Source of the DNA: Marinobacter sediminum
Lineage (GTDB): Bacteria; Pseudomonadota; Gammaproteobacteria; Pseudomonadales; Oleiphilaceae
DNA length: 64,000 nucleotides
NCBI RefSeq assembly: GCF_016820575.1
Contig: NZ_JAEMQH010000002.1
Coordinates: 679,305 to 743,304, forward strand
Direction of reading: 5' to 3'
Of this stretch, positions 9,717-18,826 are shown in pieces. Each line of letters starts with the position of its first letter. Within the stretch, counting starts at the first letter, position 1. The notes beneath the pieces were generated by a model. It was not told the DNA's origin. It did not search any database and worked only from the letters and a program-made list of their open reading frames with translations. Position numbers and translations under genes: made by a program.

Positions 9717-9796
9717 TGGAAGCTCTGCCTGTTATTTGCGTGTGAATTCCGGAAGCATGGATGCTGCCGGTGGATCATCAAATCGGAGGACAAGGA

Positions 9797-12244
9797 TTGT
9801 CCGAAAACTCAATTACCCGACCCGGGTCCGCATCTGGGCGCGGTTTAGCGGTCGCGGGTGCCTTCGCCTTCTCGTGCGGCGTTATCTTACTGTATTGGCT
9901 GTCGATGTTGCCACCTTCGGAATGGATCGTGGCGAGCTTTATTACAGCTTTTTGCATTGCGTTTCGAGCCCGTCAGTATCCACTTCGCCGTATGGCTGTC
10001 TTGAGCATGGCCCTGATCATAGGGTTGGCCTGGGCCAGCTGGCACGCTGCTGGGCGCCTGGCTGAGAGATTGCCGGCCGGCATGGAAGGGCAGCGCTTGT
10101 CGGTTTCCGGCTACGTCTGTGACATCCCATCGCCCGGAAGCTTTAACAGTCTCCGCTTCAGCTTCTGTGTCACTCAATGGCACCAGCGCCCCCATTCCTC
10201 GAGTCAAACCCTCGAGCTACCGCAGTTTCTGCGTCTTGCTTGGTACGGACAAGCCGAACGCCGTTTGCCTTCACACCGTTTGAGACTTGAGCTGGTCCTG
10301 AAACGTCCTCACGGTGCCCTGAACGACGCTGGATTTCGCTATGAAGACTGGCTATTTCGCAAAGGCTACCGGGCGACGGGGACGGTCCGGGAGGCAGTGC
10401 CGGATCACGCCGTGGTGTGCAGCTTAAAATGCCGCTACCACGAGGCACACCACTGGATTGCAAATTGGGTTGAGCGTCGGTTTGCCAGTGCCGACCATCG
10501 GCCCTTGATCAGTTCCCTGTTGGTGGGTGATCGGGGGCACCTGACGCCCGCCCATTGGCAGGTTTTGCAGGCCACCGGCACCATCCACTTGGTGGCCATC
10601 TCCGGTCTGCACCTGGGGTTGATTGCGCTCGGTGCGGGTTTTCTGGTGCGCAGGCTGCTACTGGCATTGCCGTTGACCTGGATCGGAGAAGTTGGACAGC
10701 GCCGCTGTTTATTTTTCGCGGTGATGATTTGTTGTCTGGTCTATGCCTTGATGGCCGGGTTCACCGTTCCAACCCAAAGAGCGCTGCTCATGGTGTGGGT
10801 GGGCGGTTGGTCATTGCTGTTCGCGCGTCAACTTCCGGCTTGGCAGGCGTGGGTCTGGGCCTTGGCGGCGGTTCTATTGCTGGATCCGTTTGCGCCGCTG
10901 GATCAGGGTTTCTGGCTGTCATTTGGCGCGGTTGCTGTTCTGATCTGGGTCTTTGCAGCAGGGCTTCGGCCGCTGGGGTGGTTCGGGACACTTTTGCTGG
11001 CCCAGGGCGCGCTGTTTGCCGGGCTCTGGCCGCTGCTGCAGGTGTTCGGGCAGGGCCAGCCCTTGATCGGTGGGCTGGCCAATTTGTTGGCTATTCCTTG
11101 GGTTTCGCTGGTGGTTATGCCCGGTCTGATTGGCGGTGCTGTGGTCGTGGCGATCGTGCCGGCCGCCTTTGAGATGGTGGTTCCCTTCTGTGACGGACTC
11201 ATGGGAATGCTCTGGGTGGTGTTGACCTACCTGGCGGAATTGCCGTCTCCGGTCATTGAGGTGGGGCCGGGGGAGGTGATGGGGCTGGCGGGACTGGTGC
11301 TGTTGTTGGTGAAAGTGCCTACGCCTGGAGGTGGCATCTGCGCCGGTTTGTTGTTCATGGTTTGGCTGGCAATGCTCCAATCACCGGCATCCCAGCGACC
11401 CAATCCCCATCTGGTTGAGCCAGAGCTGCGAGTCTGGGATGTCGGGCAGGGCCTGGCGGTACTGGTGCGGCATCAGGACAAGGTGTTGTTGTACGACACC
11501 GGACCAGCAGTACCGGGTGTGTTCTCGGCTGTGGAGTCGACTTTGCTGCCGAATCTCAAAGCGCTGGGGGTACACCGTATCGATACCTTGGTAATCAGTC
11601 ATGCCGACAGCGATCACTCCGGTGGCCTGGCAACGCTGGCCAGCTCTATCCAGATAGGAAAGCTGGTCACCGGTGAGGTGTTGGCCGTTCGGGAAAAGCT
11701 GGGCGAAGCGTCCGGCCTTGTCGTGCAGCCCTGCGCGCTGGCGGATGAGGCGTTAGGAGGATTGCACATTTACTATTGGCAAACTGGTAGTTCGCCGACC
11801 GGCAATGATGCCTCCTGCGTGGTCCGGATTGAGCATCCGCCATCTCGCACTGAGTGGCTGCTGCCCGGCGATATCAGCGCCGCAACTGAGGCGCTCTATC
11901 TGTCATACCTGCGCGGGCGGGGGGCTTTGGCGGCGGATGCGACGCGGCTGGTGCTTGCGCCTCATCATGGCAGCAAGACATCCTCTTCGCCCCAGTGGGT
12001 GTCAGCTTTAACTCCGGACGTGGTGATCTACTCCTCCGGTTACCGGCACCGATACGGGCACCCTCACAGCAGCGTAACGGCCCGCTATCGTAATCGTGGG
12101 GTGAGCGCGTTCAGTACGGCCTGTTCCGGAATGCTGGTGGCAGTCATTGAGGATAACCGCCTGACCATCAAAGAGAAGCGCCTGGATACACCGTTCTGGA
12201 TTGGCGCGAAAGGGCAGGCCCGGGATGAATGTGCGATACCGTGA
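9797..12244 (+). CDS. comEC: DNA internalization protein ComEC/Rec2
   Basis: Inner-membrane channel for uptake of single-stranded transforming DNA. 815 residues with this start: an N-terminal OB-like domain (about 40-180), the Competence membrane domain with multiple helices (SSLLVGDRGHL, ATGTIHLVAISGLHLGLIALG at about 235-270), and a C-terminal metallo-beta-lactamase domain (VWDVGQGLAVLV, SHADSDHSGGL, LAPHHGSKTSSS). I chose TTG at 9797 because GGAGG lies 7 bases upstream; the in-frame ATG at 9761 has a weaker site. Presence alone does not prove natural competence. Confidence 0.93.
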   Translation: MSENSITRPGSASGRGLAVAGAFAFSCGVILLYWLSMLPPSEWIVASFITAFCIAFRARQYPLRRMAVLSMALIIGLAWASWHAAGRLAERLPAGMEGQRLSVSGYVCDIPSPGSFNSLRFSFCVTQWHQRPHSSSQTLELPQFLRLAWYGQAERRLPSHRLRLELVLKRPHGALNDAGFRYEDWLFRKGYRATGTVREAVPDHAVVCSLKCRYHEAHHWIANWVERRFASADHRPLISSLLVGDRGHLTPAHWQVLQATGTIHLVAISGLHLGLIALGAGFLVRRLLLALPLTWIGEVGQRRCLFFAVMICCLVYALMAGFTVPTQRALLMVWVGGWSLLFARQLPAWQAWVWALAAVLLLDPFAPLDQGFWLSFGAVAVLIWVFAAGLRPLGWFGTLLLAQGALFAGLWPLLQVFGQGQPLIGGLANLLAIPWVSLVVMPGLIGGAVVVAIVPAAFEMVVPFCDGLMGMLWVVLTYLAELPSPVIEVGPGEVMGLAGLVLLLVKVPTPGGGICAGLLFMVWLAMLQSPASQRPNPHLVEPELRVWDVGQGLAVLVRHQDKVLLYDTGPAVPGVFSAVESTLLPNLKALGVHRIDTLVISHADSDHSGGLATLASSIQIGKLVTGEVLAVREKLGEASGLVVQPCALADEALGGLHIYYWQTGSSPTGNDASCVVRIEHPPSRTEWLLPGDISAATEALYLSYLRGRGALAADATRLVLAPHHGSKTSSSPQWVSALTPDVVIYSSGYRHRYGHPHSSVTARYRNRGVSAFSTACSGMLVAVIEDNRLTIKEKRLDTPFWIGAKGQARDECAIP

Positions 12245-12316
12245 CACAACGGGTGTGGCCTGCCACGGCAGCTATGCTAAAGTAGCGCGGCTTGTAAACT
12301 ATCAGGGAGACCGAGC

Positions 12317-12943
12317 GTGTTCGAGCTGTTGAAAGCCGGTGGCATTTTGATGGTGCCTATTGTTGCGTGTTCCATTCTGGCCCTCGCCATTATCCTGGAG
12401 CGTTTCTGGACCTTGCGTGCGTCCAGGGTGGCACCGTCCCAGACCCTTAATGAGCTTTGGCGCTGGATCAAGAAGAAAGAACTCAATGGCCGTAAGCTGA
12501 AGGCGCTTCAGGGATCCTCTCCCATGGGCCGCGTTCTGGCGGGTGGCCTGCTTAATGCCAAGCACGGTCGCGAGATCATGAAAGAGAGTATTGAGCATGA
12601 AGCCAGCCAGGTGATTCACGACCTCGAACGGTTCCTGAACCCGCTGGGCACGGTGGCTACCATCACACCGCTGCTTGGTCTCCTGGGTACCGTGATCGGC
12701 ATGATCAAGGTGTTCGCCGAGATTCAGCTGGCTGGTGTCGGCAATGCCGGTAATCTCGCAGGCGGCATCTCGGAGGCCCTGATTACCACGGCTGCGGGTC
12801 TGAGCGTTGCGATTCCGGCCCTGATTGCCCACCGCTATTTCATCCGCCGTGTCGACGAACTGGTGGTCAGCATGGAGCAAGAGGCCATCAAGCTGGTTGA
12901 GGTTGTGCACGGAGACCGCGAAATCGACGTGGAAGGAGCCTGA
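12317..12943 (+). CDS. exbB: MotA/TolQ/ExbB proton-channel protein
   Basis: A 208-residue inner-membrane protein with three helices (about 8-28, 113-135, 155-175) and the family motif TPLLGLLGTVIGMIKVF. Pairs with the following ExbD-like protein to turn proton flow into mechanical work in the periplasm. It opens the operon that continues through msbA, lpxK and kdsB. No tonB lies nearby, so its client is unknown; the same exbBD pair precedes lpxK in Pseudomonas. The symbol exbB marks the family and does not claim iron transport. Confidence 0.9.
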   Translation: MFELLKAGGILMVPIVACSILALAIILERFWTLRASRVAPSQTLNELWRWIKKKELNGRKLKALQGSSPMGRVLAGGLLNAKHGREIMKESIEHEASQVIHDLERFLNPLGTVATITPLLGLLGTVIGMIKVFAEIQLAGVGNAGNLAGGISEALITTAAGLSVAIPALIAHRYFIRRVDELVVSMEQEAIKLVEVVHGDREIDVEGA

Positions 12944-12948
12944 ACGCC

Positions 12949-13374
12949 GTGAAGTTCAAGCGCCAGAGAAGTCAGGAAGTCGCGGTCGACCTGACACCAC
13001 TGATCGATGTGGTGTTCCTGCTGCTGATTTTCTTTATGGTCTCAACCACCTTTACCCGAGAGAGCCATCTCCAGGTGGAACTGCCTGAGGCTAGCGGGGA
13101 GCCGGCATCGCCTTCAGAGGTTCGCCAGATTGATGTGGTGATCAACGCCGAGGGCCAATACCTGCTAAATGACCAGGCCCTGGTCAACAACCGCCGCGAG
13201 ACCCTGGAAAGGGGTGTGAAAGAGCTGGCGGAGGGTGATAAATCCCTGCCGTTCATTATTACCGCCGATGCCCGCACCCCCCATGAGTTTGTGGTTCGTG
13301 CCATGGACGTCGCCGGTCGTCTCGGCTTTGCCAAACTGAGCATCACCACCGAGCGGGAGACGGAAACAGAATGA
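12949..13374 (+). CDS. exbD: ExbD/TolR-family protein
   Basis: 141 residues: a short cytoplasmic tail, one membrane helix (about 17-38) with the essential Asp in VDLTPLIDVVFLLLIFF, and a periplasmic domain ending in GRLGFAKLSI. GTG start, with GGAAGGAGCC upstream inside the end of exbB. Its stop overlaps the msbA start as ATGA, tying this proton-driven pair to the lipid A exporter at the translational level. Confidence 0.92.
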   Translation: MKFKRQRSQEVAVDLTPLIDVVFLLLIFFMVSTTFTRESHLQVELPEASGEPASPSEVRQIDVVINAEGQYLLNDQALVNNRRETLERGVKELAEGDKSLPFIITADARTPHEFVVRAMDVAGRLGFAKLSITTERETETE

Positions 13375-15152
13375 GCAGTCCAGACCCGCTCCCGGTCCAG
13401 GGGCCTGCCGTCCAACCTTCCGGCAGCTGGGAAACCTACAAGCGGCTGCTGGCCTACGTAAAACCGTTTTGGTTGGCGTTTTCCCTTGCCGTGTTAGGTA
13501 ACATCATTTATGCGGCGGCATCCACCGGTATGGCGGCTGCCATGGAGTATGTAATTGCCGCGATCGAAAACCCGACTGACGGCAATCGGATTCTTCTCAC
13601 CCTCCTTATTGTCGGCGTATTTGCGTTCCGAGGGGTGGGTACATTTTTGAGTCAGTACTTTATCGGCTACGTCGGCCGACACGTTATAAATGCCCTGCGC
13701 AATGATGTATTCGATCGTCTGCTTTCTCTTCCATCCCGTTATTTTGATGACAACGCGGCCGGCCGACTGGTGTCCAAGCTGACCTTCAATGTGGAGCAGG
13801 TCGCGGCAGCGACGACCGATGCCGTGACCATCACGCTCCGGGAAGGGCTGACCATTATTGGCCTGCTGTCTTTCATGCTCTACACCAACTGGGTACTCAC
13901 GCTGATCTTCCTCGCGGTTGGCCCGGTCATCGGTGCCGTGGTGAGTTACGCCAGCAAGCGTTTCCGCCGAATCAGCAAGCGCATCCAGGGCTCCATGGGC
14001 GACATTACTCATGTGGCCTCCGAGTCCATTGCCGGTTATCGTGTGGTGCGCACGTTTGGCGGCGAAGACTACGAGCAAAAGCGATTCCGTGAGGTCAACG
14101 ACCGTAACCTCGCGCAGAGTCTGAAGATGGCCTCGACCCAGGCCATCAGTGTGCCAGTCATTCAGGTGTTGGTGGCCATCGCTATCGCAGCACTGGTGTG
14201 GACCATGTTGGCGCCGGAGATTCGGGGTGGCATGACCACAGGCCAGCTGGTCGCCTTTATTACCGCCGCGACCACCATGGCGAAACCGATCCGTCAGGTG
14301 ACTTCGGTGCACGCCAAGATCCAGAAAGGCCTGGCCGCCGCCTACGATGTGTTCGAAACCATGGACGAGCAGCCCGAACAGGATCCAGGCACCTACGCTC
14401 CGTCACGAGTGGACGGCAACATCCGGTTCGAGGACGTATCGTTCCGGTACCGGGATCAGCTCGACAATGTGCTTGAGGGCATCACGCTCGACATTCCAGC
14501 CGGTCAAAGTGTCGCCCTGGTTGGCCGCTCCGGCAGCGGCAAGTCCACCCTGGTCAGCCTGTTGCCACGCTTCTACGAGTACACCGGTGGCGATATCCTG
14601 ATCGACGACCACTCGTTGCGAGATTACTCCCTGAAAGCCCTGCGCTCGCAGATCGCCCTGGTAACCCAGAACGTTGTGCTGTTCAACGACACCATTGCCG
14701 CCAACATCGCCTACGGCGCCTTGCGGGATTGCAGTCGTGAGGAAATCCGGGAGGCAGCGGCCAAGGCCCATGCCCTTGAGTTTATCGACCGGATGCCCGA
14801 GGGGCTGGATACCATGATTGGTGACAACGGGGTGATGCTCTCGGGCGGTCAGCGCCAGCGATTGGCCATTGCCCGCGCACTGCTCAAGAACGCGCCGGTT
14901 TTGATCCTTGATGAGGCCACCTCGGCGCTGGATACCGAGTCTGAGCGTCACATTCAGGAAGCGTTGGAAATGGTCATGAAAGGCCGAACCACGCTGGTCA
15001 TCGCGCACCGTCTGTCCACCATTGAGAAAGCCGACCGAATCCTGGTGATGGACAATGGCCGAATTGTTGAATCCGGGCGGCACGACGAGCTGCTGAAGAC
15101 CGGTGGCGCCTACGCCCAGCTGCATCAGATGCAATTCAGCGAATCGGTATGA
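13371..15152 (+). CDS. msbA: Lipid A export ABC transporter MsbA
   Basis: Homodimeric exporter that flips core-lipid A across the inner membrane. 593 residues: six-helix ABC membrane domain (about 25-330) then an ATPase with Walker A GRSGSGKST, Q-loop ALVTQNVVLF, signature LSGGQRQR and Walker B VLILDEATSALD. It is coupled by 4-base overlaps both to exbD before it and to lpxK after it. The next genes make Kdo-lipid A precursors, which supports msbA over a drug exporter. Confidence 0.95.
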   Translation: MSSPDPLPVQGPAVQPSGSWETYKRLLAYVKPFWLAFSLAVLGNIIYAAASTGMAAAMEYVIAAIENPTDGNRILLTLLIVGVFAFRGVGTFLSQYFIGYVGRHVINALRNDVFDRLLSLPSRYFDDNAAGRLVSKLTFNVEQVAAATTDAVTITLREGLTIIGLLSFMLYTNWVLTLIFLAVGPVIGAVVSYASKRFRRISKRIQGSMGDITHVASESIAGYRVVRTFGGEDYEQKRFREVNDRNLAQSLKMASTQAISVPVIQVLVAIAIAALVWTMLAPEIRGGMTTGQLVAFITAATTMAKPIRQVTSVHAKIQKGLAAAYDVFETMDEQPEQDPGTYAPSRVDGNIRFEDVSFRYRDQLDNVLEGITLDIPAGQSVALVGRSGSGKSTLVSLLPRFYEYTGGDILIDDHSLRDYSLKALRSQIALVTQNVVLFNDTIAANIAYGALRDCSREEIREAAAKAHALEFIDRMPEGLDTMIGDNGVMLSGGQRQRLAIARALLKNAPVLILDEATSALDTESERHIQEALEMVMKGRTTLVIAHRLSTIEKADRILVMDNGRIVESGRHDELLKTGGAYAQLHQMQFSESV

Positions 15153-16168
15153 GCTCGCTGATTGACCGGCTCTGGTATGGAAAATCCCGGCCGTTGTGGC
15201 CTCTGGCTCCGCTGAGCTGGCTGTTCCAGGCGGTCGCCGCCTCCCGACGCCGAAAGGCGTGGGAGGCGAGGAATGAGGCGTTACCCGTGCCGGTGGTGGT
15301 GGTGGGCAATATCACCGCTGGCGGTACCGGAAAGTCCCCTCTCACTGCTTGGCTGGTCGCCGAGCTCCGGTCGGCGGGTTGGCGCCCGGTGATCATCAGT
15401 CGCGGCTACGGTGGCAAGTCCCCGCAGTATCCGGCACTGGTCAGTGCCGACAGCAACCCCTCCGCAATGGGCGATGAGCCGGTGATGCTGGCGCAAGCAA
15501 CCGGTGTTCCCGTGGTGGTCGACCCCATTCGCCGCCGCGGCGCGCTGTGGGCGTTGGATCAGGAGCTGGGTGACATTCTCGTTTGCGACGATGGCCTGCA
15601 GCACTACGCCTTACCGAGAGATGTCGAGCTGGCGGTTTTCGACGGTGCCCGCGGTGCTGGCAATGGTGCCGTAATTCCTGTCGGGCCATTACGTGAGCCC
15701 GTTTCGCGCCTGTCTTCTGTGGACTTTGTCGTGGTGAATGGTGGCGAGTTTGAGGCCGGCCAGCATCTCGACGCCTTCAACGATATCGAGCATCCGGAAA
15801 TCCACACCATGGCGCTTGAGCCATCGACGCTGGTTAACCTGAAAACCGGACAGGCGCGGCCAATTACCGATTTGCAGGGGCAGACCGTAAGAGCGGTTGC
15901 CGGAATCGGCAATCCTGGACGGTTTTTCGATACACTAAGGAACTTGGGCGCCACGGTCACCGAGGCACCTTTTCCGGATCATCACAGCTTCAAGGCCAGT
16001 GATCTGACTGCGGATGCGGGCCAGTGGGTGGTGATGACGGCCAAGGATGCAGTGAAGTGCCGTTCATTTGCTCCAGACAACGCCTGGGTTTTTTCCGTAC
16101 AGGCCAGTTTGTCGGATGAATTTTCACGTTCGGTGATCTCCCGCATCGGCAGAGTTCCGAACAGCTAA
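15149..16168 (+). CDS. lpxK: Tetraacyldisaccharide 4'-kinase
   Basis: Phosphorylates the 4' position of the disaccharide lipid A precursor at the inner membrane. 339 residues, with the P-loop variant GNITAGGTGKSPLT at about 50-63, SRGYGG, GDEPVMLA, CDDGLQHYAL and a C-terminal FPDHHSF segment, all typical of LpxK. Its ATG lies within the msbA end (ATGA). The msbA-lpxK pairing is a classic arrangement. Confidence 0.96.
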   Translation: MSSLIDRLWYGKSRPLWPLAPLSWLFQAVAASRRRKAWEARNEALPVPVVVVGNITAGGTGKSPLTAWLVAELRSAGWRPVIISRGYGGKSPQYPALVSADSNPSAMGDEPVMLAQATGVPVVVDPIRRRGALWALDQELGDILVCDDGLQHYALPRDVELAVFDGARGAGNGAVIPVGPLREPVSRLSSVDFVVVNGGEFEAGQHLDAFNDIEHPEIHTMALEPSTLVNLKTGQARPITDLQGQTVRAVAGIGNPGRFFDTLRNLGATVTEAPFPDHHSFKASDLTADAGQWVVMTAKDAVKCRSFAPDNAWVFSVQASLSDEFSRSVISRIGRVPNS

Positions 16169-16192
16169 TCTCTTAACCCTGGGTGAGACATC

Positions 16193-16381
16193 ATGGATAA
16201 AAAGCTGCTGGCAATGCTGGCGTGCCCGGTCTGCAAGGGCGATCTGAAACTCAACGAGGCTCGAACCGAGTTGGTCTGCTATCAGGACGCCATGGCGTTC
16301 CCCGTTCGCGAGGGGATACCGGTCATGCTATCCAGTGAAGCTCGTACGCTCACTACCGACGAGCGCCTCGACAAACGCTAA
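16193..16381 (+). CDS. Trm112/YcaR-family small zinc-ribbon-like protein
   Basis: A 62-residue protein with [18 protein letters not shown] at the start and [13 protein letters not shown] near the end, the UPF0434/Trm112 pattern. Bacterial members form a CPxC zinc-ribbon-like fold, here with CPVC plus one further Cys. Trm112 activates methyltransferases in eukaryotes; the bacterial role is not settled. Its position between lpxK and kdsB is conserved in gammaproteobacteria. Confidence 0.9.
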   Translation: MDKKLLAMLACPVCKGDLKLNEARTELVCYQDAMAFPVREGIPVMLSSEARTLTTDERLDKR

Positions 16382-16407
16382 GTCACTGATTCAGGATACT
16401 TGTGCTC

Positions 16408-17193
16408 ATGTCTTTCTCTGTGGTTATCCCAGCTCGTTATGCCTCCAGCCGTTTGCCTGGCAAGCCGCTGGCGGACATCGTGGGCAAGCCAATGATTCAA
16501 CATGTTTATGAACGGGCGTTGGCGAGCCGTGCTGATCGGGTGGTGGTGGCCACCGACGATGACCGTATTCGCGAAGCCTGCGAGCGCTTTGGCGCCGATG
16601 TTGTGATGACATCGCCGGACCATGCCAGCGGCACTGATCGGCTGGCAGAAGTGGCGCGAAAGCTCGAGCTGGACGGCGATCACCGGGTGGTCAACGTGCA
16701 GGGTGATGAGCCCCTGATTCCATCGGTGTTGATCAATCAGGTGGCGGACAATCTGGAATTCTATCCCGATGCCGCCATCGCCACCCTGTGCGAGCGAATC
16801 CACGACGTTGATCAGTTGATTAACCCTAATGCCGTGAAAGTGGTGTTCGACCACCAGGGCATGGCCCATTATTTCAGCCGGGCGCCGATTCCGTGGCCCC
16901 GGGATGCCTGGATGGACGGTAGCCCACTGAGTGGCGACGACGTACCCATGCCCGCCGGTGTCGATTATTTTCGTCATATTGGCATTTACGGCTACCGGGC
17001 ACATGTCCTGGAGCAGTTCGTGAACTGGGCGCCGGCACCCACCGAAAAGGCGGAGTCTCTGGAGCAGCTGCGGGCTTTGTACAACGGTGCCCGTATCCAC
17101 GTGGACGTAGCCGCTGAAAAACCACCCGCCGGCGTTGATACCGAATCCGATCTGGAACGCATCCGGGGATGGCTGGCGACGAGGAGCGCGTAA
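16408..17193 (+). CDS. kdsB: 3-deoxy-manno-octulosonate cytidylyltransferase
   Basis: Activates Kdo as CMP-Kdo for LPS inner-core synthesis. 261 residues with the nucleotide-binding [19 protein letters not shown] at the N-terminus, [27 protein letters not shown] and HIGIYGYR. I prefer the ATG at 16408 ([11 protein letters not shown]), the usual family start; a GTG two codons earlier is also open. AGGA sits 11 bases upstream. Its stop shares a base with the next start (TAATG). Confidence 0.95.
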   Translation: MSFSVVIPARYASSRLPGKPLADIVGKPMIQHVYERALASRADRVVVATDDDRIREACERFGADVVMTSPDHASGTDRLAEVARKLELDGDHRVVNVQGDEPLIPSVLINQVADNLEFYPDAAIATLCERIHDVDQLINPNAVKVVFDHQGMAHYFSRAPIPWPRDAWMDGSPLSGDDVPMPAGVDYFRHIGIYGYRAHVLEQFVNWAPAPTEKAESLEQLRALYNGARIHVDVAAEKPPAGVDTESDLERIRGWLATRSA

Positions 17194-17672
17194 TGTCGAA
17201 GCAAGTGAGTGTGCTGTTTGTCTGCCTGGGCAACATCTGTCGCTCGCCCAGTGCCGAAGGCGTGTTTCGGTCACTGGTGGAGAAATCGGGTCTTGAAGAC
17301 TCTATCAAGATCGATTCCTGCGGCACAGGCCACTGGCACATTGGCAAGGCGCCCGATTCCAGGGCGACACAGGCAGCCCGCAAGCGCGGCATTGACATCA
17401 GTACCCTGAGAGCCCGGCAATTCGTTGCCGAGGATCTCGATGGCTTTGATTATGTGCTGGTGATGGACCAGCAGAATCTGGCTGATGTCACCGACATCTG
17501 GCGCCAGAGTGGCGGCACCCGGCCGGAGCTGTTCCTCGGCTACGGACGGTCCCGGCACCAGGAAGTCCCCGATCCTTACTACGGTGGCCCGGACGGCTTT
17601 GAGTTCGTGCTGGACCTGATCCACGAGGCAGGCGAAGGCCTGCTAGCCGATATCCGGGAGCGTCTGGCTTGA
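17193..17672 (+). CDS. Low-molecular-weight protein-tyrosine phosphatase
   Basis: 159 residues. The P-loop CLGNICRS at 11-18 gives the CX5R catalytic signature (Cys11, Arg17), and the general-acid loop is VPDPYYGG with Asp near 120. Start at 17193 is supported by GAGGAG 6 bases upstream and TAATG coupling to kdsB; an earlier frame start would sit inside kdsB. It lies between kdsB and murB, an order shared with Pseudomonas. LMW phosphatases often act on polysaccharide tyrosine kinases, but no kinase gene is visible here, so its substrate is unknown. Confidence 0.93.
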   Translation: MSKQVSVLFVCLGNICRSPSAEGVFRSLVEKSGLEDSIKIDSCGTGHWHIGKAPDSRATQAARKRGIDISTLRARQFVAEDLDGFDYVLVMDQQNLADVTDIWRQSGGTRPELFLGYGRSRHQEVPDPYYGGPDGFEFVLDLIHEAGEGLLADIRERLA

Positions 17673-18694
17673 GCCTGAACACGCAACCCCTTGAGTATGT
17701 AGAGCTGGCTGAGCTCAACACCCTGCGGGTAGCTGCCATTGCCCGTTACTACCTTGACGTCCGGGATGCCGAGGAGCTTGCCGAGGCCTTGGCCTGGGCC
17801 GAGCGCCAGGAACTCCGTACCCTGATTCTGGGTGGTGGCAGCAACCTGGTGTTTGCCGGCGATTTCGACGGGCTGGTGGTGCGTATGGGCATGCGCGGTC
17901 GGCACTGGGAGCAGGCTTCGGGTCAGGAGGCCACGATGGTACTGGGCGCTGGCGAAAACTGGCACGAGGCCGTTCTTTACGCTGCGGGTGCCGGTTACCG
18001 TGGAATCGAAAATCTGGCCCTGATTCCCGGCACGGCGGGCGCGGCGCCGGTACAGAATATTGGTGCCTACGGGGTGGAGCTGTGTGACACGCTGGTGTCT
18101 GTTACGGCGCTGGATCGTGAAGCTGGCAAGGTCATTACCCTGGAGCGTGAAGACTGTGAATTTGCCTACCGGGACAGCCTGTTCAAGCGCACTCCGGGGC
18201 GTTACGTCATTACCGAGATCCGGCTCAGGCTGTCACGCAGCAAGCCCTTGCAGTTAGGCTACCGGGATCTGGAGGAGTACCTGGCTGACACTTCACCCTC
18301 GGAATTGACGGTTAAGGATGTTGCCACTGCGGTGATGGCAATCCGCCGCCGCAAGCTTCCCGACCCGGAAATGATCCCCAATGCCGGCAGCTTCTTCAAG
18401 AACCCGGTGGTACCGTCCGCTGACTATGAGAGCTTGCTGGCACGCTATCCCGATATTGTCGGTTATGCCCAGAGCTCCAGCGTCAAACTTGCTGCGGCTT
18501 GGCTCATTGACCAGTGCGGTTGGAAGGGGTTCCGAAACGAAAATGTCGGTGTTCACAACCGTCAGGCGCTTGTGCTGATCAATCATTCTGGCGGTACCGG
18601 ACGGGATATCCTGGAGCTGGCCGCCAAGATACGGGCATCGGTGCAGGATAAGTTCGGGGTGGAACTGGAGATGGAGCCCGGGATCGTCAGCTAA
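17669..18694 (+). CDS. murB: UDP-N-acetylenolpyruvoylglucosamine reductase
   Basis: FAD enzyme that reduces UDP-GlcNAc-enolpyruvate to UDP-MurNAc, committing to peptidoglycan. 341 residues: FAD-binding LILGGGSNLVF, GAGENWHEAV, GIENLALIPGTAGAAPVQNIGAYG, the YRDSLFK loop and NAGSFFKNPVV carrying the catalytic Ser. This is the longer E. coli-type MurB. The start is TTG, overlapping the previous stop as TTGA. It closes the operon, just before a bidirectional terminator. Confidence 0.94.
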   Translation: MSLNTQPLEYVELAELNTLRVAAIARYYLDVRDAEELAEALAWAERQELRTLILGGGSNLVFAGDFDGLVVRMGMRGRHWEQASGQEATMVLGAGENWHEAVLYAAGAGYRGIENLALIPGTAGAAPVQNIGAYGVELCDTLVSVTALDREAGKVITLEREDCEFAYRDSLFKRTPGRYVITEIRLRLSRSKPLQLGYRDLEEYLADTSPSELTVKDVATAVMAIRRRKLPDPEMIPNAGSFFKNPVVPSADYESLLARYPDIVGYAQSSSVKLAAAWLIDQCGWKGFRNENVGVHNRQALVLINHSGGTGRDILELAAKIRASVQDKFGVELEMEPGIVS

Positions 18695-18774
18695 TCTGCC
18701 TACTGTAATGAGCGTGTCGTGGGTGCTGCGAGCGATAAGACAGGTAGGGAAGCGCATAGTTGGCAAGACGAAAA

Positions 18775-18813
18775 CAGAAGGGCAGACCGTTGCGGTCTGC
18801 CCTTCTGCCTTTT
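18775..18813. terminator. Bidirectional terminator between murB and proS
   Basis: A perfect 15-bp stem with a 3-base loop (CAGAAGGGCAGACCG, TTG, then its complement) sits between converging genes. On the minus strand it is followed by TTTTCG, on the plus strand by CCTTTTG, so it can end both transcripts. Confidence 0.9.
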
Positions 18814-18826
18814 GAGACTATCGGAC

